In this document: positions 7,114-16,023 of the stretch, in pieces
Numbering within the stretch: position 1 is the first letter of the stretch
Layout: each line of letters opens with the position of its first letter
From: Bacillota bacterium
GTDB taxonomy: Bacteria > Bacillota > Clostridia > Oscillospirales > Oscillospiraceae
NCBI GenBank assembly: GCA_021768085.1
Contig: JAETOJ010000020.1
Span: 1 to 50,389, forward strand
Direction: 5' to 3'
Length of the DNA: 50,389 nucleotides
Notes under the pieces: model-generated
Databases searched by the model: none
What the model was told of the DNA's origin: nothing
Seen by the model: only the letters and a program-made list of their open reading frames with translations
Position numbers and translations under genes: made by a program

Positions 7114-8298
7114 TCAACTCTCCTGCTCCACCAGCATCAGGCAGCCGTCCTTGTCGTACTTCAGTAGCTGGATCTCCATCCGGGTGTTCCGGGCGATGTC
7201 CCGCATTTTGACGGACTCGGTGACGGAGGCCATCAGGGTGTAGGCCACGCCGTGCTTCTTCGCCCGGCCGGTGCGGCCGATCCGGTGGATGTAGTACTCC
7301 TGCTCGTCGGGTACGTCGTAGTTGAACACCGCGTCCACATCGTCGATGTCCAGCCCCCGGGCGGCCACGTCGGTGGCCACCAGCACCTGAAGCTTCCCCT
7401 CCTTGAACCGCTGGAGGGTGCGCTCTCGCTCCTTTTGCGGGATGTCGCCGTGGATGGCCTCGCAGGGGAAGCCCCGCATCTTCAGCAGGCCGGCCAGACG
7501 GTCGGTCATGTTCTTGGTGTTGCAGAAGGCGATGGCCCGCTCATAGCCGCCGTGGGTGAGCAGGGCGGACATGGTGTCCAGCTTCTGTTCCCGGCCCATG
7601 AGCTCGATGGCGTACTGCTGGATGTCCGGGCGGTTCTCCTCCACTGGGCGGACGGTGATCTCCGCAGGATCCCGCTGGTACACCCAGGAGATATCCATAA
7701 CTTCTCGTGATATTGTGGCGGAAAATAACCCTAAGTTGCGGCGGTGGGGCATCTTGTCCAGGATCCGGGTCACGTCCTGGATGAAGCCCATGTCCAGCAT
7801 CCGGTCGGCCTCGTCCAGCACCACGGTCTGCACCTTGTCCAGCTTGACGGTGCGCCGCTTCATGTGATCCATCAGCCGCCCCGGGGTGGCGACGACGATC
7901 TGGGGCTTGGCCTTGAGCTGGGTGATCTGCTTGTCGATGGGCTGGCCGCCGTACAGGCACACCGTCCGCACCCCCTCCCGGAAGGCGCACAGATCCCGCA
8001 GCTCGTCCCGAATCTGGATGGCCAGCTCCCGGGTGGGAGCCAGGATCAGCCCCTGCACCGCGTCGGAGTCCGGGTCGATGTGCTCCACCATGGGGATGCC
8101 GAAGGCAAAGGTCTTGCCGGTGCCGGTGGGGGCCTTGGCCACCACGTCCTTCCACTCCATAAAGTAGGGGATGGCCCCGCCCTGAATGGGGGTGGCCTGG
8201 GTGAAGCCCTTCTTGTCCAGGGCCTTCATGGTGGCGTCGGACAGGCCCATGTCTCTATAATAATATACTTCCTGTACCTGTTGGCCGTTGATTTCCAT
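7114..8298 (-). CDS. DEAD-box ATP-dependent RNA helicase
   Basis: The 394-aa protein is a minimal DEAD-box helicase with both RecA-like domains. Visible motifs are the Q motif (FTQATPIQ), motif I APTGTGKT, PTRELA, TPGRL, motif II DEAD, SAT, the ARGLD motif and motif VI HRIGRTGR. It lacks the long basic C-terminal extension of DeaD/CshA. It would unwind RNA in ribosome assembly or decay. The start is the ATG at 8298 after GAGAGGAAC; in-frame upstream codons run into the promoter region. The protein ends only about 15 residues after the conserved helicase core. Confidence 0.92.
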   Translation of the reverse strand: MEINGQQVQEVYYYRDMGLSDATMKALDKKGFTQATPIQGGAIPYFMEWKDVVAKAPTGTGKTFAFGIPMVEHIDPDSDAVQGLILAPTRELAIQIRDELRDLCAFREGVRTVCLYGGQPIDKQITQLKAKPQIVVATPGRLMDHMKRRTVKLDKVQTVVLDEADRMLDMGFIQDVTRILDKMPHRRNLGLFSATISREVMDISWVYQRDPAEITVRPVEENRPDIQQYAIELMGREQKLDTMSALLTHGGYERAIAFCNTKNMTDRLAGLLKMRGFPCEAIHGDIPQKERERTLQRFKEGKLQVLVATDVAARGLDIDDVDAVFNYDVPDEQEYYIHRIGRTGRAKKHGVAYTLMASVTESVKMRDIARNTRMEIQLLKYDKDGCLMLVEQES

Positions 8299-8335
8299 GG
8301 AACCGTTCCTCTCCCGTAAAAAAGTCTCAAAAAAC

Positions 8336-8364
8336 ATTATAGCACAGGGCGGGCCCGGGCGCAA
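8336..8364 (-). promoter_or_regulatory. promoter of the DEAD-box helicase gene
   Basis: On the minus strand TTGCGC (8364-8359) and TATAAT (8341-8336) are 17 bp apart, with TG one base before the -10 (extended -10). Confidence 0.7.
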
Positions 8365-8383
8365 CCGCGATTCCCCGGCCTGT

Positions 8384-8567
8384 TGTCACGCTGCGCCTGT
8401 TCGCGACGCGGTTCTAAGGTCTCGCCTTCGGCTCGGTCGGCGCTGGGCGTGTGCCACCGGCACACAGCGCCTCCGACTGCACAAACTGTCCTGCGCCGCC
8501 TTTGGCGGCTCCGGCCAGTTTGCTCCGCTCCGCGCTTAGCCCGCTGCTCACGACGGATCCGCGCTTC
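8384..8567 (-). repeat. 3'-end-associated repeat, copy A
   Basis: Read on the minus strand this begins inside the last codons of the Rrf2 gene, includes its stop codon and runs about 180 bp downstream. The first block (GAAGCGCGGA to the GGAGCGGAGC region) and last block (CTTAGAACCGCGTCGCG then AACAGG) match copy B at 33201-33332. Between them stems are kept although bases differ. This copy also holds an extra GGT-loop hairpin segment (about 8418-8475) that is shared with 51-106. Confidence 0.7.
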
Positions 8568-8973
8568 CTGCCTGCCGCGCCAGCAGGTCGGCCAGGGTGG
8601 TGCCGTCCACCACCGCGGACACCGCCCGGTGGATATCCCGCCACAGGCCCACGGTGAGGCAGTCCCCGCTGCGTTCGCAGAAGGCCCCGTCGGTGGCGCA
8701 CTCCACCGGGGCCAGATCCCCCTCCAGGGGACGGAGGATGTCGCCCACGGTGTATTCCTCCGGCCTACGGGTGAGCAGGTAGCCGCCCCCGGCCCCCCGC
8801 ACCGAGCGCACCAGCCCCGCCCGGGCCAGGGGGGTGACGATCTGCTCCAGGTATTTGTCGCTGAGGCCCTGCCTTCGGGCCGCGTCCCGGAGGGACACCG
8901 GCTCCCCCGAGCCCTGCTGGGCGATGTCCGCCATCAGGCGCAGGGCGTAGCGGCCCTTGGTGGAAATTTTCAT
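8548..8973 (-). CDS. Rrf2-family iron-sulfur transcriptional regulator
   Basis: The 141-aa protein begins MKISTKGRYALR with the Rrf2 winged helix (about 1-65), including LSDKYLEQIVTPLARAGLVRS. The cysteine cluster C92-x6-C99-x5-C105 is like the [2Fe-2S] site of IscR/NsrR-type members, so it probably senses Fe-S status, redox or NO. The ATG at 8973 follows GGGAGGT; the longer upstream reading crosses the promoter. The last residues SADPS and the stop lie in a repeat (copy A), and trmL ends SAEPS through copy B. No cysteine desulfurase or iscU neighbour is present, so targets are unknown beyond likely autoregulation. Confidence 0.9.
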   Translation of the reverse strand: MKISTKGRYALRLMADIAQQGSGEPVSLRDAARRQGLSDKYLEQIVTPLARAGLVRSVRGAGGGYLLTRRPEEYTVGDILRPLEGDLAPVECATDGAFCERSGDCLTVGLWRDIHRAVSAVVDGTTLADLLARQAGSADPS

Positions 8974-9004
8974 GGCGTACCTCCCGGAACTGCTTGATAT
9001 ACCC

Positions 9005-9033
9005 AAAATACCATATGTTCGGTAGGAATTCAA
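9005..9033 (-). promoter_or_regulatory. Rrf2 gene promoter with overlapping imperfect palindrome
   Basis: TTGAAT (9033-9028) and TATTTT (9010-9005) are 17 bp apart on the minus strand. The imperfect dyad TACCATATGTTCGGTA (9009-9024) fills the spacer and touches the -10, a position suited to autorepression by the Rrf2 protein. Confidence 0.55.
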
Positions 9034-9116
9034 GGGGGAAATCTGCCCAAACTCCGCCAGGCTTCCCGCCCGCGCCATCCTAAAGAAATCTTCAGAAATT
9101 TTTAGAGGAACCTTTG

Positions 9117-9144
9117 TTGCGCTTTTTTCCTGTTCCGCTATAAT
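9117..9144 (+). promoter_or_regulatory. promoter for the TVP38-family gene
   Basis: TTGCGC (9117-9122) and TATAAT (9139-9144) are 16 bp apart, about 75 bp before the start codon. Confidence 0.55.
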
Positions 9145-9219
9145 ATAGGGCATACGGTCAAGGCGTGCTCAACGCCCCTTGACAACACCAACCCGATCCC
9201 GCGGAAAGAAGGCACGTCC

Positions 9220-9900
9220 ATGGAACGTAGGCCCTTGAAAGTTCTCCTCTGGGTGCTCACCCTGGCCATTCTGGGCGGCAGCGTGTGGGCGCTGTACGCC
9301 ACCGGCTTCTTTGAGGCCGCCGGCTCCCAGCAAAAGCTGGGGGAGTATATCGCCCGGTGCTCCCCCTGGTCCCACCTGGCCTATTTTGGCATCCAGCTGG
9401 CCTCGGTGGTCATCGCCCCCATCCCCAGCAACCTCACCGCCGCGGCGGGGGCCTATCTGTTTGGGCTGTGGCCCTCCTTCCTGCTGACCTGGGGGGCTGT
9501 GGCCCTGGGCTCCGCCGTCGTGTTCGGGCTGGCCCGGGCCCTGGGGCAGGGCTTCGTGAGCCAGTTTGTGGGCGAGAAGGTGTCCGGCAAGTACCTGGAC
9601 GTGATCCGCCGGAAGCGGGACGTGTTCCTGGCCCTGGCCTTCCTGTTCCCCTTCTTCCCCGACGACATCCTGTGCATTCTGGCGGGGCTCACCGACATCT
9701 CCTTCCGGCGGTTCTTCCTGCTGGTGGCGGTGTGCCGACCCTGGGGGCTGCTGGTGTCCTGCGCGGTGGGCAGCGCCACGGTGTCCATTCCCTGGTGGGG
9801 GATGGCCCTGCTGGGGGCGCTGGGGCTGGCGGTGTTCCTGCTGGCCATGAAGTACGGCGATAAGCTGGAGGACGCGGTGATGAAACGATTGGAAAAATGA
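9220..9900 (+). CDS. TVP38/TMEM64-family (DedA-like) membrane protein
   Basis: The 226-aa integral membrane protein has about five to six hydrophobic segments, starting at residues 7-27. The family signature is visible: APIPSNLTAAAGAYLFG in the first half, FGLARALG, and a FPFFPDDILCILAGLTDISFRRF segment in the second half. VTT/DedA proteins are thought to move lipids across membranes or support envelope homeostasis. The substrate here is unknown. It is monocistronic, between its own promoter and a strong terminator. The ATG at 9220 is preceded by GAAAGAAGG. Confidence 0.88.
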   Translation: MERRPLKVLLWVLTLAILGGSVWALYATGFFEAAGSQQKLGEYIARCSPWSHLAYFGIQLASVVIAPIPSNLTAAAGAYLFGLWPSFLLTWGAVALGSAVVFGLARALGQGFVSQFVGEKVSGKYLDVIRRKRDVFLALAFLFPFFPDDILCILAGLTDISFRRFFLLVAVCRPWGLLVSCAVGSATVSIPWWGMALLGALGLAVFLLAMKYGDKLEDAVMKRLEK

Positions 9901-9903
9901 ACA

Positions 9904-9940
9904 GCGGGCCGCTGCGGTTTGGCAGCGGCCCGCGTTTTTT
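9904..9940 (+). terminator. intrinsic terminator
   Basis: GCGGGCCGCTGC (9904-9915) pairs with GCAGCGGCCCGC (9922-9933), followed by G and T6. Confidence 0.93.
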
Positions 9941-9965
9941 GCTTTTATGAACGATTTAGTAAATT

Positions 9966-10586
9966 CTAATTTGAAACTAACTTCATTACATTGCTAACTA
10001 TAAAATCTACGAATTCTTGTTCTCCTTTTTGATCTAAAGAAACTCTTTCTTCGTCAGTTAAATCATTAAAATATCTACCGTCTTCAATTAAAGAGATTAC
10101 ATCTAAAGGGTTTCCTCTGTGCTTTCTATTTGAATTGGGGATTGAAGATAGTTTAAGTGGGGAATCCTTTATTTCTTTTGTGAACGTTCCTTTACTTGTA
10201 ATTAATGCAATTCCTGTGAAATAGTGAATAAAGCAATCATTTGTTGTACTTTTTGCGAGATTTGCATAGTAGTCTATCATTTCATCATCTGTGAGGACTT
10301 TACCAGCAACTCTCCTAACGTATAGTCCAGGTTGCTTCTCTGCGCTTATCCCCTCAATATACAATCCTGAATCACCAGCAATAGTTGGCATATTCAAAAC
10401 TTCATAATACGCAGTTGCTTTAAGTAAAGCATTTTCTATAGCTGTATTCCCATTTTCGTCAATTTCTAAATGAATTCCAACTTCGTTAGGGGAAAGTATT
10501 TTGATTGGGTAATCTTTTAGCCTATAACGCATATTGTGTAGTTTGTTTTTATTATTTGTTGCATAAAACAAAGTGGTTTCCTTCAT
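9966..10586 (-). CDS. divergent Ham1/RdgB-like NTP pyrophosphatase
   Basis: The 206-aa protein matches the N-terminal half of Ham1-type house-cleaning phosphatases that hydrolyse non-canonical purine NTPs (ITP/XTP). It has FYATNNKNKLHNM for the TGNxxK nucleotide motif, then NGNTAIENALLKA and AGDSGLYIE for the metal-binding ENA...DDSGL region. The usual C-terminal GFGYDP and SHR motifs are not present in standard form (HRGNPLDV and SLDQKGEQEF occur instead), so substrate choice may differ. The gene is AT-rich (roughly 35-38% G+C by eye), in sharp contrast with both neighbours, which points to recent transfer. The ATG at 10586 follows GGAG. Confidence 0.7.
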   Translation of the reverse strand: MKETTLFYATNNKNKLHNMRYRLKDYPIKILSPNEVGIHLEIDENGNTAIENALLKATAYYEVLNMPTIAGDSGLYIEGISAEKQPGLYVRRVAGKVLTDDEMIDYYANLAKSTTNDCFIHYFTGIALITSKGTFTKEIKDSPLKLSSIPNSNRKHRGNPLDVISLIEDGRYFNDLTDEERVSLDQKGEQEFVDFIVSNVMKLVSN

Positions 10587-10618
10587 AAGCGCCCATCTCC
10601 AAATTCCGGCTTGTTAAC

Positions 10619-11368
10619 TTATTTCTTGTTCCGCACAAACACCTGAGTGCCCTGGTACTTGGCGTTGTGCCGCTCGTCGATCTCGAAGCCGTCCAGGGCG
10701 GCCAGGAACTTGGACAGCTTGGCAAAGCCGTAGTTCCGGGAGTCGAAGTCGGGCTGCTTCTTGATCAGCAGGGTGCCCAGATCGCCCAAATAGGCGTAGC
10801 CGTCCTCGTCCGCCAGATCCTCCACCGACTGGGCGATGAGCTCCTGCACCGACAGGTCGGAGGACTCTGCCGGGCTGGGGGCCTTCTTCTTGGAGCTCTT
10901 GCCCGCGGGGGCGGGGGGCTGGGGCTTTTCCGCCGCCTTCAGGGACTCGATGTAGACGAACTTGTCACAGGCCACGATGAAGGGCTTGGGGGTCTTTTTC
11001 TCCCCCATGCCGTACACCTTCATCCCCGCCTCCCGCAGCCGGGTGGCAAGGCGGGTGAAGTCGCTGTCGCTGGACACCAGCACGAAGCCGTCACAGTTGC
11101 CGGAGTAGAGTATGTCCATGGCGTCGATGATCATGGCCGAGTCGGTGGCGTTCTTGCCGGTGGTGTAGCTGTACTGCTGGAAAGGGGTGATGGCGTGCTC
11201 CAGCAGCAGGGGCTTCCAGCTGCCCATGTTGGGGGCAGTCCAGTCGCCGTAGATGCGCTTGATGGTGGCCGCGCCGTACACCGCCACCTCCGCCATGATC
11301 TCCCGCAGGGCGGTGCGGGGGGCGTTGTCTGCGTCGATGAGGACGGCGAGGCGCAGTTCATTTTCCAT
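10619..11368 (-). CDS. NYN-domain putative RNase with C-terminal OST-HTH-like domain
   Basis: The 249-aa protein starts with a NYN (PIN-like) nuclease domain, about residues 1-135. Acidic positions D13/D15 in VLIDADNAP, D97 (DAMDILYSG region) and SSDSDF are the expected metal ligands. A Lys/Pro/Ala-rich linker (about 150-175) leads to a C-terminal winged-helix segment (about 178-249) with LGDLGTLLIKKQPDFDSRNYGFAKLSKFLAAL, as in OST-HTH/LOTUS RNA-binding domains. This NYN + LOTUS layout is widespread in bacteria with unproven function, probably RNA processing or decay. The ATG at 11368 follows AAAGGAG. It has its own promoter. Confidence 0.82.
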   Translation of the reverse strand: MENELRLAVLIDADNAPRTALREIMAEVAVYGAATIKRIYGDWTAPNMGSWKPLLLEHAITPFQQYSYTTGKNATDSAMIIDAMDILYSGNCDGFVLVSSDSDFTRLATRLREAGMKVYGMGEKKTPKPFIVACDKFVYIESLKAAEKPQPPAPAGKSSKKKAPSPAESSDLSVQELIAQSVEDLADEDGYAYLGDLGTLLIKKQPDFDSRNYGFAKLSKFLAALDGFEIDERHNAKYQGTQVFVRNKK

Positions 11369-11410
11369 TGGGGCACGCTCCTTTCCGTTCCGCCTGCGGG
11401 CGGTAAAGCC

Positions 11411-11416
11411 AGTATA
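11411..11416 (-). promoter_or_regulatory. extended -10 of the NYN gene
   Basis: The minus strand reads TGTGATATACT: TATACT with TG one base upstream. The -35 is poor (TGGAAA at 17 bp). The same TGTGATATACT context occurs before secA. Confidence 0.5.
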
Positions 11417-11473
11417 TCACAGCCCGGGGGAGATTTCCAGCGAAATTATGACGCAGAGATCGGCGGGCTTGCC

Positions 11474-12121
11474 TCACTGGGTGCCCTCCGGCCCCTCCCC
11501 CGCCGCCAGCTCGTCCAGATATTTGTAAACCGTGTACCGGGACACGCCTAAACGCCCCGCCACATAGGGCACCGACTTGCGGTAGGAGAAGGCGCTGCGC
11601 TGGCGCAGCATGGCGATGACCTTCAGCCGATCCGCTTTGGTCAGTGCGTCCAACGGCTTGCCCAGGGCGGCCACGCACTGGTCGAACAGGTCGGCCAGCT
11701 GTCGGGAGTCCCCGGGCTGCCACAGGGCGGTGCGCAGGTCGGCCTGGGCGCTCATGAGGTCGGCTAAAATCCGGTTGGCGAACACCAGGGAGGTGTAGTC
11801 GAAATTGATGCCCAGGGCCAGGTTGTAGTCCTCGCCGATCATGTGGAAGGTGGAGGATTTGGTCTGCCGCCCGTCGGGGGTGACGGCGGCCAGGTTCACC
11901 TGATCGGTGGTGGCCGCCTGCTCGTCCAGCTCCAGGCCGATGCCCATGATATCCATGGTGGAGCCCACCTCCCGACCGGACACGTGGCCGTTGTAGATGG
12001 ACAGGATGGGGTGGGTGGGCACCCCCATATCGTGCACCAGCGTCTCACAGGAGGATCCGAACATCTCTGCGATCCCCCGGGCGGCGCGATCCAGAAACTC
12101 AAAGGCCTGATCCCGGGTCAT
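11474..12121 (-). CDS. YheO-type PAS-like / helix-turn-helix regulator
   Basis: The protein of about 215 aa has an N-terminal YheO-like PAS domain (about 10-125; VHDMGVPTHPILSIYNGHVSGREVG, then LGINFDYTSL). Its C-terminal HTH (about 165-205) has SYRKSVPYVAGRLGVSRYTVYKYLDE. This is the DauR/YheO class of ligand-responsive regulators; the ligand is unknown. The ATG at 12121 is chosen because GGAGG lies 11 bases upstream; a GTG at 12133 would overlap that RBS. It is divergent from secA, with a palindrome just downstream of its own -10. Confidence 0.85.
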   Translation of the reverse strand: MTRDQAFEFLDRAARGIAEMFGSSCETLVHDMGVPTHPILSIYNGHVSGREVGSTMDIMGIGLELDEQAATTDQVNLAAVTPDGRQTKSSTFHMIGEDYNLALGINFDYTSLVFANRILADLMSAQADLRTALWQPGDSRQLADLFDQCVAALGKPLDALTKADRLKVIAMLRQRSAFSYRKSVPYVAGRLGVSRYTVYKYLDELAAGEGPEGTQ

Positions 12122-12144
12122 AGCCTGACACACCTCCGCAACAG

Positions 12145-12188
12145 TTTGTCAACAAATCTATTGTACTCCCTTACATGGCAAAAGGCAA
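12145..12188 (-). promoter_or_regulatory. promoter of the YheO-type regulator with operator-like palindrome
   Basis: On the minus strand TTGCCT (12188-12183) and TACAAT (12165-12160) are 17 bp apart. TTTGT-CA-ACAAA (12145-12156) lies immediately downstream of the -10, where a bound protein would block initiation. Confidence 0.55.
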
Positions 12189-12250
12189 GAAAAATCCCCT
12201 GTTGACCCCTTCTCTTTATTTACAATTTCCTCTTTTTTCTTCCCCACGCT

Positions 12251-12261
12251 TGTGATATACT
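12251..12261 (+). promoter_or_regulatory. extended -10 promoter of secA
   Basis: TGTGATATACT holds TATACT (12256-12261) with TG one base upstream. No good -35 lies at 17 bp (a T run is there). It precedes the secA RBS by about 45 bp. Confidence 0.5.
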
Positions 12262-12314
12262 GTACCGAGTTAAATTGGGTTTTTATACTTTAATGATAGA
12301 AAGGACGCAACGCT

Positions 12315-15098
12315 ATGGGTCTGTTTTCAAAAGTATTTGGCACCCGCTCCCAGCGGGAAGTGAAGGCGCTCACCGCCACGGTGGATAAGATCGAGTCCCT
12401 GGAGGACGAGTACCGCGCCCTCAGCGATCACGACCTGCGCTCCAAGACCGATGAGTTCAAAACCCGCCTGGCCAACGGCGAGACGCTGGACGACATCCTG
12501 CCCGAGGCCTTCGCCACCTGCCGGGAGGCCGCCGACCGGGTGCTGGGGATGCGCCCCTACCGGGTGCAGCTCATCGGCGGCATCATCCTCCACCAGGGCC
12601 GCATCGCCGAGATGAAGACCGGCGAGGGCAAAACTCTCGTCGCCACCCTGCCCGCCTACCTGAACGGCCTGACGGGCAAGGGCGTGCACATCATCACCGT
12701 CAACGACTACCTGGCCAAGCGCGACTCGGAGTGGATGGGCAAAGTGTACCGCTACCTGGGCCTCACTGTGGGCCTGGTGATCCACGGGGTGGAAAAGGCG
12801 GACAAGAAGCGGGCCTATGCCGCCGACATCACCTATGGCACCAACAACGAGTTCGGCTTCGACTACCTTCGGGACAACATGGCGATCTATAGTGCGGAGT
12901 TGGTGCAGCGGGGCCACGCCTTTGCCATTGTGGACGAGGTGGACTCCATCCTCATCGACGAGGCCCGCACGCCGCTGATCATCTCCGGCCAGGGGGAGCA
13001 GTCCACCCAGCTCTACCAGCTGGCAGATCAGTTCGTCTCCCGCCTCAAGTGCAAGCGGGTGAAGGCGGTGGACGCCAAGGAGGAGGAGGACACGTCGGAC
13101 GACGCGGACTACATCGTGGACGAGAAGGCCCGCACCGCCACCCTCACCGCCCAGGGCATCGCCAAGGCGGAGCAGGCATTTAACGTGGAAAACCTGTCCG
13201 ACCCGGAGAACACCACCCTGTCCCACCACATCAACCAGGCCATCAAGGCCCGGGGCGTGATGAAGCGGGACATCGACTACGTGGTGAAGGACGGCGAGGT
13301 CATCATCGTGGACGAGTTCACCGGCCGCCTGATGTATGGCCGGCGCTACAACGAGGGGCTCCACCAGGCCATCGAGGCTAAGGAGCACGTCACCGTGGCC
13401 CGGGAGTCCAAGACCCTGGCCACCATCACCTTCCAGAACTACTTCCGCCTGTACGACAAGCTGTCCGGCATGACGGGCACCGCCATGACCGAGGAGGAGG
13501 AGTTCGGCACCATCTACAACCTGGACATTGTGGAGATCCCCACCAACCGGCCCCTGGCCCGTGTGGATCAGCCCGACGTGGTGTATAAGACCCAGGCGGG
13601 CAAGTACCGCGCCGTGGTGGAGCAGATCAAGGAGTGCCACGCCAAGGGCCAGCCCGTGCTGGTGGGTACTGTGTCCATTGAGATCTCCGAGCTGGTGAGC
13701 AAGCTGCTCACCAAGGCGGGGATCAAACACAATGTCCTGAACGCCAAGCACCACGAGAAGGAAGCGGAGATCGTGGCCCAGGCGGGCAAGTTCGGGGCGG
13801 TCACCGTGGCCACCAACATGGCGGGCCGTGGTACCGATATCATGCTGGGCGGCAACGCGGAGTTCATGGCCAAGGCGGAGCTGAGAAAGCAGGGGATGAG
13901 CGACGAGCTGCTGGCCGAGTGCGACGGCCACGGCGAGACGGACAACCAGGAGATTCTGGATGCCCGGAGGGCCTTTGCCCAGGCGGAAGCCAAGTATAAG
14001 GACGAGATCAAGGAGGAGGCCCAGCGGGTGCGGGAGGCCGGGGGCCTGTTCATCCTGGGCACCGAGCGCCACGAGTCCCGGCGGATCGACAACCAGCTCC
14101 GGGGCCGCGCCGGCCGTCAGGGCGACCCCGGCGAAAGCCGCTTTTTCCTGTCCCTGGAGGACGACATCCTCCGGCTGTTCGGCTCGGAGCGGATCCAGGG
14201 CATGATGGAGCGCTTAGGGGTGGACGAGGACACCCCCCTGGATCAGAAGATGCTGTCCACCGCCATTGAGAACGCCCAGAAGCAGGTGGAGTCCCGGAAC
14301 TTCCAGACCCGGAAAAACGTGCTGGAGTACGACGACGTGATGAACACCCAGCGCAAGGTCATCTACGAGCAGCGCCGCCAGGTGTTGGACGGGGAGGACA
14401 TCCACGGGGCCATTGAGAATATGCTGTCCACCGCCGTCACCGGCCTGGTGGCGGGCCATACCGGGGAGCAGTCCCACCTCAGTGGGGAGGATTTCAAGTC
14501 TGCCACCGCCCATCTGTCCGGCTCGGTGTTCACCCCCGACCAGCTCTCCAAGTTTGAGACGGAGGCCGCCAACACTTCCGCCGATCAGCTGTCCAGCCAG
14601 ATGCTGGAGACCGCCCATGAAAATTACGCCAAGCGGGAGGCCATGATCAACGAGGCCATGGCGGGCCGGATGGAACCGGGGAAATCCGCCATGCGGGAGC
14701 TGGAGCGGGTGATCCTGCTGCGGGTGGTGGACGAGTACTGGATGGATCACATCGACGCCATGACCGAGCTGCGCCAGGGCATCGGTCTGCGAGCCTACGG
14801 CCAGTCCGACCCGGTGGTGGAGTACAAGCGGGAAGGCTTTGATATGTTCGAGCAGATGATCACCGCCATCCAGGAGGAGACGCTACGGCGGCTGTTCACC
14901 GTACGGATCAAGACCAACGAGGAGCTGCGCCGGGAGCGGGTGGCCAAGGTCACCGGCGAGTCCGGCGGGGCGGACGGCAGCGTGAAGAAGCAGCCGGTGA
15001 AGAAGGCGGCCAAGATCGGCCGCAATGACCCCTGCCCCTGCGGTTCGGGCTTAAAGTGGAAGAAGTGCACCTGCGCGGAGTATCATAAGGATATATAA
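12315..15098 (+). CDS. secA: preprotein translocase ATPase SecA
   Basis: The 927-aa motor protein drives export of unfolded preproteins through SecYEG at the membrane. Motifs in order: Walker A in [13 protein letters not shown] (GEGKT at about residues 104-108), [31 protein letters not shown] (DEAD-like box), the preprotein cross-linking domain, [22 protein letters not shown], helical wing/scaffold, and the zinc-binding C-tail [16 protein letters not shown]. The tail also binds SecB-like partners or ribosomes where present. The ATG at 12315 follows GAAAGGAC. A full-length single SecA appears intact. Confidence 0.97.
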   Translation: MGLFSKVFGTRSQREVKALTATVDKIESLEDEYRALSDHDLRSKTDEFKTRLANGETLDDILPEAFATCREAADRVLGMRPYRVQLIGGIILHQGRIAEMKTGEGKTLVATLPAYLNGLTGKGVHIITVNDYLAKRDSEWMGKVYRYLGLTVGLVIHGVEKADKKRAYAADITYGTNNEFGFDYLRDNMAIYSAELVQRGHAFAIVDEVDSILIDEARTPLIISGQGEQSTQLYQLADQFVSRLKCKRVKAVDAKEEEDTSDDADYIVDEKARTATLTAQGIAKAEQAFNVENLSDPENTTLSHHINQAIKARGVMKRDIDYVVKDGEVIIVDEFTGRLMYGRRYNEGLHQAIEAKEHVTVARESKTLATITFQNYFRLYDKLSGMTGTAMTEEEEFGTIYNLDIVEIPTNRPLARVDQPDVVYKTQAGKYRAVVEQIKECHAKGQPVLVGTVSIEISELVSKLLTKAGIKHNVLNAKHHEKEAEIVAQAGKFGAVTVATNMAGRGTDIMLGGNAEFMAKAELRKQGMSDELLAECDGHGETDNQEILDARRAFAQAEAKYKDEIKEEAQRVREAGGLFILGTERHESRRIDNQLRGRAGRQGDPGESRFFLSLEDDILRLFGSERIQGMMERLGVDEDTPLDQKMLSTAIENAQKQVESRNFQTRKNVLEYDDVMNTQRKVIYEQRRQVLDGEDIHGAIENMLSTAVTGLVAGHTGEQSHLSGEDFKSATAHLSGSVFTPDQLSKFETEAANTSADQLSSQMLETAHENYAKREAMINEAMAGRMEPGKSAMRELERVILLRVVDEYWMDHIDAMTELRQGIGLRAYGQSDPVVEYKREGFDMFEQMITAIQEETLRRLFTVRIKTNEELRRERVAKVTGESGGADGSVKKQPVKKAAKIGRNDPCPCGSGLKWKKCTCAEYHKDI

Positions 15099-15144
15099 GA
15101 AATGCCAAAAACTCCCGTCCCCTCGGAGAGCGGAGGGGGTATCC

Positions 15145-15180
15145 GGGGGGCGTTGTGTGCCACCGGCACTCATCGCCCCC
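15145..15180. repeat. intergenic hairpin, GGT-loop family
   Basis: Outer GGGGGCG/CGCCCCC arms enclose GTGCC-ACC-GGCAC (15157-15169; GGT loop on the minus strand). The inner hairpin resembles those at 51-106 and around 8450, with a different outer stem. It lies in the 115-bp secA-pgeF gap. Confidence 0.45.
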
Positions 15181-15213
15181 TCCCCTATCATGTAATTTGT
15201 AAAGGATTTGCCT

Positions 15214-16023
15214 ATGAATATCATCGAGCAGACCAAAAACGGCGTCGTCTTTTTCCAGTCCGACGGTATTGCTGCCGGGGACGTCGCCCACGGCTTCTCC
15301 ACCCGCCTGGGTGGCGTGTCGGAGGGAATGTGGGAATCGCTGAATTTAGGCGTGGGCCGGGGGGACGATCCCGACCACGTCCGGGAGAACTACCGCCGCT
15401 TCTTTGCCGCCGCCGGGGTGAAGGCCGGAAAGGTGGCCATGACCAACCAGGTGCACGGCGGCGTGGTGCGCACCGTCACCACCGCCGACCTCCACGCTGA
15501 CCCCTATGACAAGGTGGGGTATGAGGCGGACGGCCTGATGACCGACCTGCCTGGGGTGGCGCTGGTTGTCTACTCCGCCGACTGCATCCCCATTTTGTTC
15601 TACGACCCGGTGCGGCGGGTGATCGCCGCCGTCCACGCGGGCTGGCGGGGCACCGCTGCGGGCATCGCCACCGCCGCCGTCCAGCGGATGGAATCGGTGT
15701 ACGGCAGCGAACGGGGGGACATCCTGGCTGCCATCGGCCCGGGCATCGGCCCCGACTGCTTTGAGACCCACGAGGACGTGCCCAACGCCATGACCGCCGC
15801 GCTGTCCACCGCCGTCCTCCAGCACATCGCCATCAAGGAGAACGGCAAGTTCGCTGTGGATCTGAAGGCCATCAACGCCATGCGGCTGGAGCAGGCCGGG
15901 CTGGATCCCGCCCACATCGCGGTCAGCGACCTGTGCACGGCCTGCCATCCTGACAGGTTCTGGAGCCACCGGATCCAGGGCACCAGCCGGGGCTCCATGG
16001 CTGCCGTGATTCAGCTGCAATGA
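15214..16023 (+). CDS. pgeF: YfiH/PgeF-family multicopper-oxidase-like purine nucleoside phosphorylase / peptidoglycan editing factor
   Basis: The 269-aa protein belongs to the YfiH (DUF152) family. Members have been shown to act as purine nucleoside phosphorylase/adenosine deaminase-type enzymes, and in E. coli as a peptidoglycan editing factor. The catalytic zinc ligands are visible: H in TNQVHGG, C in SADCIPILFYD and H in VHAGWRGT. The C-terminal CTACHPDRFWSHR segment is also conserved. The ATG at 15214 is preferred over the TTG at 15208 for spacing to AAAGGA. Its stop overlaps the next gene by 4 bp (ATGA). Confidence 0.88.
   Translation: MNIIEQTKNGVVFFQSDGIAAGDVAHGFSTRLGGVSEGMWESLNLGVGRGDDPDHVRENYRRFFAAAGVKAGKVAMTNQVHGGVVRTVTTADLHADPYDKVGYEADGLMTDLPGVALVVYSADCIPILFYDPVRRVIAAVHAGWRGTAAGIATAAVQRMESVYGSERGDILAAIGPGIGPDCFETHEDVPNAMTAALSTAVLQHIAIKENGKFAVDLKAINAMRLEQAGLDPAHIAVSDLCTACHPDRFWSHRIQGTSRGSMAAVIQLQ

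Noticed and set aside
12145..12156. TTTGTCAACAAA as part of a shared regulon with the liv promoter sites (TTGACAA/TTGTCAA)
   Set aside because: The half-sites look alike but are short and AT-rich; two occurrences are not enough to claim a common regulator.
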